Assembly: GCF_042660285.1 (NCBI RefSeq)
Contig: NZ_JBHSTP010000001.1
Coordinates: 1 to 64,000 of the forward strand
Source: Luethyella okanaganae
GTDB lineage: Bacteria > Actinomycetota > Actinomycetes > Actinomycetales > Microbacteriaceae
DNA: 64,000 bases
Reading direction: 5' to 3'
Made by a program: the position numbers and the translations under genes
Shown: piece by piece, positions 60,076 to 64,000 of the stretch
How the letters are laid out: every line of letters starts with the position of its first letter
Numbering within the stretch: position 1 is the first letter of the stretch
The notes under the pieces: model-generated
Seen by the model: only the letters and a program-made list of their open reading frames with translations
Database searches by the model: none
What the model was told of the DNA's origin: nothing

Positions 60076-61764
60076 ATGAACACCACCGCTGCATCCACCC
60101 TGAGTGAACTGTCGACGGGCACCCGGCTGACGACCGGGTCGATCCCGTTCCCCAGCCACAAACCTCGGATCGAGGTCACGGGCGACCTCGGCCCGCGCTA
60201 CGACGAGATCCTCACGCCCGATGCTCTGCGGTTCCTCGCGGAACTGCATGACCGTTTCGCGGGAACCCGCCACGATTTGCTCGCCGCACGGCTGCAGACG
60301 CGGGTGGATGCCGCCAACGGTCGCGACCCGCACTTCCTGCCCGAGACCGCGCATATCCGCGATGACTCCTCATGGCGGGTCGCCGGAGCCGGCCCAGGAC
60401 TGCGGGACCGTCGCGTCGAGATCACCGGTCCGACCGACCGCAAGATGGCCGTCAACGCGCTCAACTCCGGCGCGAAGGTATGGCTCGCCGACCAGGAGGA
60501 CGCGACGAGCCCGACCTGGGCGAATGTGGTCGAGGGACAGCTCACCCTGTTCGACGCGCTACGCGGACAGCTCAGCTTCACGAGTCCTGAGGGCAAGGAG
60601 TATCGCGTCGAGAGTCCGATCGGCGGATCGGGAACCCCGACGATCGTGATGCGGCCGCGCGGCTGGCACCTCGTCGAGAAGCACATCCGTTTCCATGATC
60701 GCGCCGGACGCGGCATGAGCGCTTCGGGGAGCCTGGTCGACTTCGGCCTCTACTTCTTCCACAACGCGCGCATGCTCATCGATCAGGGAAGTGGCCCCTA
60801 CTTCTACCTGCCGAAGCTCGAGGGGCGCCGCGAGGCGCGGCTGTGGAACGACATCTTCGTCTTCTCACAGGACTTCCTCGGTATCCCGCGCGGCACCGTG
60901 CGCGCGACCGTGCTGATCGAGACCATCCAGGCGGCATTCCAGATGGAGGAGATCCTCTACGAGCTGCGCGAGCACTGCGCGGGGCTCAACGCCGGTCGAT
61001 GGGACTACATCTTCAGCATCGTCAAGACCTTTCGTTCGCGCGGACGACGATTCGTCCTCCCCGACCGCAAGCGGATCACCATGACGGTCCCGTTCATGCG
61101 CGCCTACACGGAGTTGCTCGTTGCGACATGCCACCGACGTGGTGCATATGCCATCGGAGGCATGAGCGCTTTCATCCCGAACCGACGTAATCCCGAGGTG
61201 ACGGCGCAGGCGCTGGCACAGGTCGCCGCCGACAAACGACGAGAGGCTTCAGACGGTTTCGACGGAACCTGGGTTGCGCATCCCGATCTGATCCCGACGG
61301 CGCTGGCAGAGTTCGACGCCGTCTTCGGCGACCGTGGCGATCAGCTCGATCGACTGCGCGACGACGTGCACGTCACGGCGGAGCAACTGCTCGACATCCC
61401 GTCGATCGGTGGGCGGGTGACCGAGGCAGGCGTGTACGACAACGTGTCGATCGCGGTCCGCTATATCGAGTCGTGGCTGCGGGGCGTCGGCGCCGCGGCC
61501 ATCGACAATCTCATGGAAGACGCGGCGACGGCCGAGATCTCGCGCTCGCAGCTCTGGCAGTGGGTGCACGACAACGCCGTCACCGCCGAGGGTCGCCGTG
61601 TCGACGAAGCCTGGGTCGAATCGGTGCTGCAGGATGTCGCGGCCGGGCTGCCGCGCACCGGCGCCGACCGTTTCGATGATGCGATCGAGGTGTTCCGCCT
61701 GGTCGCGCTCGAGCCGGAGTTCCCGACCTTTCTGACGATCGGGGCCTACGCCCGCTTCCTCTAG
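60076..61764 (+). CDS. aceB: Malate synthase A
   Basis: 562 residues of the A isoform. DDSSWRVAGAGPGLRDRRVEITGPTDRKM, NSGAKVWLADQEDATSPTW, IVMRPRGWHLVEKH, VLIETIQAAFQMEEILYELREHCAGLNAGRWDYIFS (catalytic region) and AVSTLIAR-type VTAEGRRVDEAWV are present. It condenses glyoxylate with acetyl-CoA. With aceA and the RamB-type regulator it forms a complete glyoxylate shunt for growth on acetate or fatty acids. Start follows AAGGAG. Confidence 0.96.
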   Translation: MNTTAASTLSELSTGTRLTTGSIPFPSHKPRIEVTGDLGPRYDEILTPDALRFLAELHDRFAGTRHDLLAARLQTRVDAANGRDPHFLPETAHIRDDSSWRVAGAGPGLRDRRVEITGPTDRKMAVNALNSGAKVWLADQEDATSPTWANVVEGQLTLFDALRGQLSFTSPEGKEYRVESPIGGSGTPTIVMRPRGWHLVEKHIRFHDRAGRGMSASGSLVDFGLYFFHNARMLIDQGSGPYFYLPKLEGRREARLWNDIFVFSQDFLGIPRGTVRATVLIETIQAAFQMEEILYELREHCAGLNAGRWDYIFSIVKTFRSRGRRFVLPDRKRITMTVPFMRAYTELLVATCHRRGAYAIGGMSAFIPNRRNPEVTAQALAQVAADKRREASDGFDGTWVAHPDLIPTALAEFDAVFGDRGDQLDRLRDDVHVTAEQLLDIPSIGGRVTEAGVYDNVSIAVRYIESWLRGVGAAAIDNLMEDAATAEISRSQLWQWVHDNAVTAEGRRVDEAWVESVLQDVAAGLPRTGADRFDDAIEVFRLVALEPEFPTFLTIGAYARFL

Positions 61765-61804
61765 GCCCGCGATCCATCGCGGTCATCTGCGGATGGCCTT
61801 GATC

Positions 61805-61857
61805 GGTTGCCGCGAATCCAGGGTCTACAAGACTTCGACCCAGGATTCGCGGCAACC
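61805..61857. repeat. Nested hairpin after aceB
   Basis: GGTTGCCGCGAATCC (61805-61819) and GGATTCGCGGCAACC (61843-61857) are perfect 15-bp arms; inside, GGGTC pairs with GACCC. It lies 41 bp after the aceB stop and may terminate the transcript. Confidence 0.75.
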
Positions 61858-61920
61858 TGGTTTGTGGTTTGTGGTTTGTGGTTTGTGGCCGGTGGCCGGT
61901 GGTTTGTGGTCGGTGGTTGC
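61858..61920. repeat. Heptamer microsatellite TGGTTTG
   Basis: Four clean copies of TGGTTTG are followed by CCGGTGG and mixed copies, ending 26 bp before the GNAT start codon. Slippage here would change the leader or promoter of that gene. Confidence 0.8.
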
Positions 61921-61945
61921 TCAGGCGACTGGATAGTCTGGATCG

Positions 61946-62473
61946 ATGACCGCCACCCGTCTCGCACGGCCGGTGGACGCCGCCGTGCTCGCCGATCTTG
62001 CCGCCGCGACCTTCGCGCTCGCCTGTCCTCCACACACGACCGCCGAGGCCGTCGCCGAGTTCCTGCGCGACGTGCTCTCGGAGCGGAACTTCGCAGAGTA
62101 TCTCGCTGATCCGGCGAAGCAGATCCTCATCGCGGAGAGCGACGGCGAAGCGGTCGGCTATACGATGCTGGTCTTCGGCGAACCGGGAGATCCCGATGTG
62201 GCCGCCGCGGTCGGCATCCGTCCCACCGTCGAGCTGAGCAAGTGCTATGTGCGCGCAGGAAGCCATGGCCATGGGGCCGCCGCCGAGCTCATGGCGAAGA
62301 CACTCGAGGTCGCGCGCGCGGGGGGAGCATCCGGCGCCTGGCTCGGTGTGAACGAGGAGAACGGGCGCGCCATCCGCTTTTACGAAAAGAACGGCTTCGC
62401 CAAGGTGGGTCGCAAGCGGTTCCTCGTCGGCGGCAGGCTCGAAGACGACTTCGTGCTCGAACGAGCCCTCTGA
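61946..62473 (+). CDS. GNAT-family N-acetyltransferase
   Basis: 175 residues: TRLARPVDAAVLADLAAATFALACPP, then VELSKCYVRAGSHGHGAAAELMAKTLEVARAGGASGAWLGVNEENGRAIRFYEKNGFAKVGRKRFLVGG. The acetyl-CoA loop (GSHGHGAAAEL) and the NxxAIRFYEKNGF motif are complete. Substrate unknown. No good ribosome binding site is present; GGATCG is weak. Confidence 0.85.
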   Translation: MTATRLARPVDAAVLADLAAATFALACPPHTTAEAVAEFLRDVLSERNFAEYLADPAKQILIAESDGEAVGYTMLVFGEPGDPDVAAAVGIRPTVELSKCYVRAGSHGHGAAAELMAKTLEVARAGGASGAWLGVNEENGRAIRFYEKNGFAKVGRKRFLVGGRLEDDFVLERAL

Positions 62474-62522
62474 CGACCGGCGCACGTCTCCTGCGCGGCC
62501 GGAGGATGGTGACGCCATAGCC

Positions 62523-62603
62523 CCGGGGCGGAGGCCTTCGCTCGCAGGGGAGGCCAGTTCTGCGGATGGCGGCCTCCCGATCTCGCGAAGGCCTCCCTTC
62601 GGG
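62523..62603. repeat. Nested palindrome, family C, copy 5
   Basis: Outer arms GGGGCGGAGGCCTTCG and CGAAGGCCTCCCTTCGGG, inner GGGAGGCC/CGGCCTCCC. Same layout as the copies at 47727, 50951, 51944 and 54228. Confidence 0.8.
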
Positions 62604-62614
62604 CCGTGCAGGGC

Positions 62615-62745
62615 GGGACATGACAGGGCAGGCAGGGCAGGGCAGGGCGGGACATGACAGGGCAGGGCAGGCAGGGCAGGGCAGGCAGGGCAGAGCAGGC
62701 AGGGCAGGGCGGGACATGACAGGGCAGGCAGGCAGGGCAGGGGGG
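62615..62745. repeat. Short tandem repeats GGGCA / GACATGACA
   Basis: An array of GGGCAGGGCAGGCA units interspersed three times with GCGGGACATGACAGG. Non-coding; lies in the convergent gap between the GNAT and oxidoreductase genes. Confidence 0.85.
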
Positions 62746-62765
62746 CCGGCCGCGGGAAGGTTCGT

Positions 62766-63734
62766 TCAGAGCTCGGCGACGCGCAACACGAGTTTGCCGC
62801 GCACGTGCCCGTCTTCGATCGCCCGATGCGCGTCGGCGCCTTCTGCGAGATCGAGCACGCGGTCGACGTGCACGCGGACGTCTCCCGACTCGATGATTCG
62901 AGTGATGATGCCGAGGGTGCGGGCGTCGGGCGAGACGTTGAAACCGGTGGCACGGATGCCACGCGCCGCGGCATCCTCTGCCATTGTCGGCCAGCTGCCG
63001 GTGGGGGCATTGACGAGCAGCCCGCCGGGGCGCAACACCTCGAGCGAACGGGTACCGGTGTCGTCAGCGACATTGCCGATGAGGTCGATGACGACATCCA
63101 TACCCTCGACGGCATCCTCGAAGCGTTGCGTCGAGTAGTCGATGACATCGACGGCGCCCAGCTCGCGCAGGAAGTCCGCGTTGCGTGCCGAGCCTGTCGC
63201 CACCACCTGTGCGCCGAAGAAGCGTGCGAACTGCACGGCGAAGTGGCCGACGCCGCCGCTGCCGGCGTGCACGAGCATCCGTTGCCCGGCATGCGCCTTG
63301 GCGAGGTGGACGACCATCCCCCACGCGGTCAGCGCTGCGACGGGAACGGCCGCGGCCTCGACATGACCGAGGTTCGCGGGTTTGCGGGCGATGCTCATCG
63401 ACGACACAGAGACGAACTCGGCGAAGCTGCCCGAGAGCCGCGGGACGCGGCCCATGCCGTAGACGGCCGTGCCGGGCTGCAGCGGATGGTCGGAGTATGG
63501 CACCGCCTCGACGACCCCGCTGAAGTCGTTGCCGAGAACGCAGGGGAAGCGCTCGATCGCCGCGGAGACACCGCGACCCGCTCGGGTCTTCGCGTCGATC
63601 GGGTTGACGCCGGCCGCCGCGACCCGCACCAGCACCTCGTCGCCGATGAGTAGCGGACGCGGCACCTCTGCGATATGCAGTTCGTCTGGGTCGCCGGTCC
63701 GGTCGATGACGAGCGCGCGCATGGTCTCGGACAT
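62766..63734 (-). CDS. Zinc-independent quinone oxidoreductase-type MDR protein
   Basis: 322 residues of the medium-chain dehydrogenase/reductase superfamily: VRVAAAGVNPIDAKTRAGRG, GNDFSGVVEAV, MLVHAGSGGVGHFAVQFARFFGAQVVATGS (NADPH motif) and the C-terminal ADAHRAIEDGHVRGKLVL. Zinc ligands are absent, so it belongs to the quinone oxidoreductase group. ATG 63734 follows AAGGAGGCGG. Substrate unknown. Confidence 0.88.
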   Translation of the reverse strand: MSETMRALVIDRTGDPDELHIAEVPRPLLIGDEVLVRVAAAGVNPIDAKTRAGRGVSAAIERFPCVLGNDFSGVVEAVPYSDHPLQPGTAVYGMGRVPRLSGSFAEFVSVSSMSIARKPANLGHVEAAAVPVAALTAWGMVVHLAKAHAGQRMLVHAGSGGVGHFAVQFARFFGAQVVATGSARNADFLRELGAVDVIDYSTQRFEDAVEGMDVVIDLIGNVADDTGTRSLEVLRPGGLLVNAPTGSWPTMAEDAAARGIRATGFNVSPDARTLGIITRIIESGDVRVHVDRVLDLAEGADAHRAIEDGHVRGKLVLRVAEL

Positions 63735-63978
63735 TCCGCCTCCTTGACGCCGGAGCATGATCCGGCGCGACCACGATCGCTCGTTGGGTGCTCATCGCGG
63801 TCGGTCCGCGCACGGGGTCTCGTCCCATGGAACCACGGGCAGACACGGATCTGCGAGCAGCGCCACCCGTGTCTCGGCTCTTCGACTCGATGTAACTCGA
63901 TGTAGGGGACTTCCAGCCAGGCTCCCGGTCACTAAGCTGCATTCAGCGCTATCGAAGGCGCGAAACGAGAGGAACCAT
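63735..63978. other. Divergent intergenic region at the right end
   Basis: No gene or clear palindrome was seen. A ribosome binding site (GAGAGGAA, 63966-63974) close to the window edge announces the next plus-strand gene. Confidence 0.4.
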
Positions 63979-64000
63979 GTGAGGAAGATCTTCGGCTTCA
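63979..64000 (+). CDS. Start of a gene cut by the window edge
   Basis: GTG 63979, preceded by GAGAGGAACC, reads VRKIFGF to the window end. The overlapping ATG at 63977 would stop at once (ATGTGA). Only seven codons are visible, so no function can be given. Confidence 0.35.

Overview
The window is high-GC actinobacterial chromosome, most likely Microbacteriaceae (Micrococcales). The basis is the conserved block tRNA-Trp, secE, nusG, rplK, rplA near 48-51 kb, two MaoC-type dehydratases and a type I murB upstream of it, an acidic N-terminal extension on NusG, several leaderless-looking starts with TAnnnT boxes just before the start codon, and a RamB/ScfR-type regulator beside isocitrate lyase and malate synthase. 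The genus cannot be fixed from the sequence alone. No CRISPR array, rRNA gene or intact transposase is visible.

Region 0-10 kb: a divergent MocR regulator/EamA exporter pair with a dead dapA-like stub, a divergent HxlR regulator/NmrA-type quinone reductase pair, an inositol monophosphatase-GNAT pair, an M23 peptidase, a GH13 alpha-glucosidase under a LacI-type operator, then tRNA-Thr and tRNA-Met. Just past tRNA-Met lies a frame-broken integrase remnant and a small phage-type repressor with its own promoter and operator, so this tRNA was an integration site.

Region 11-31 kb: accessory metabolism. Oleate hydratase, glutamate decarboxylase and an O6-alkylguanine methyltransferase come first. 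A myo-inositol catabolic island follows: a transaldolase-like gene opposite iolC, a Cgl0158-type barrel gene, mmsA/iolA, iolB, iolD, iolE, iolG and iolH. Behind it lie a second isomerase/dehydrogenase pair, a LacI regulator, a thioesterase, a tautomerase and a GntR regulator. A short motif (TGTCCTGACA type) recurs at several of these promoters and probably marks the regulon. No inositol transporter lies in the window.

Region 31-48 kb: housekeeping and envelope functions. A Na+/H+ antiporter, small hypothetical proteins, a Vgb-like propeller, a DUF937 protein, MaoC1-MaoC2-MurB, an ABC exporter with its own histidine kinase and response regulator, a LysE/LysG pair, an aspartate-type aminotransferase, and an ECF sigma factor fused to a zinc-finger anti-sigma domain, membrane segments and a long disordered tail.

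Region 48-64 kb: secE-nusG-rplK-rplA, then an eroded area holding remnants of a PhoX phosphatase and of a class III aminotransferase, a succinate-semialdehyde dehydrogenase, a RamB-type regulator, an aldehyde dehydrogenase whose catalytic cysteine is replaced by arginine, aceA with an in-frame repeat-like insertion, aceB, a GNAT protein and a quinone-type oxidoreductase.

Intergenic space is rich in long perfect hairpins of several unrelated sequence families. The largest is a nested palindrome of about 80 nt present five times between 47.7 and 62.6 kb.
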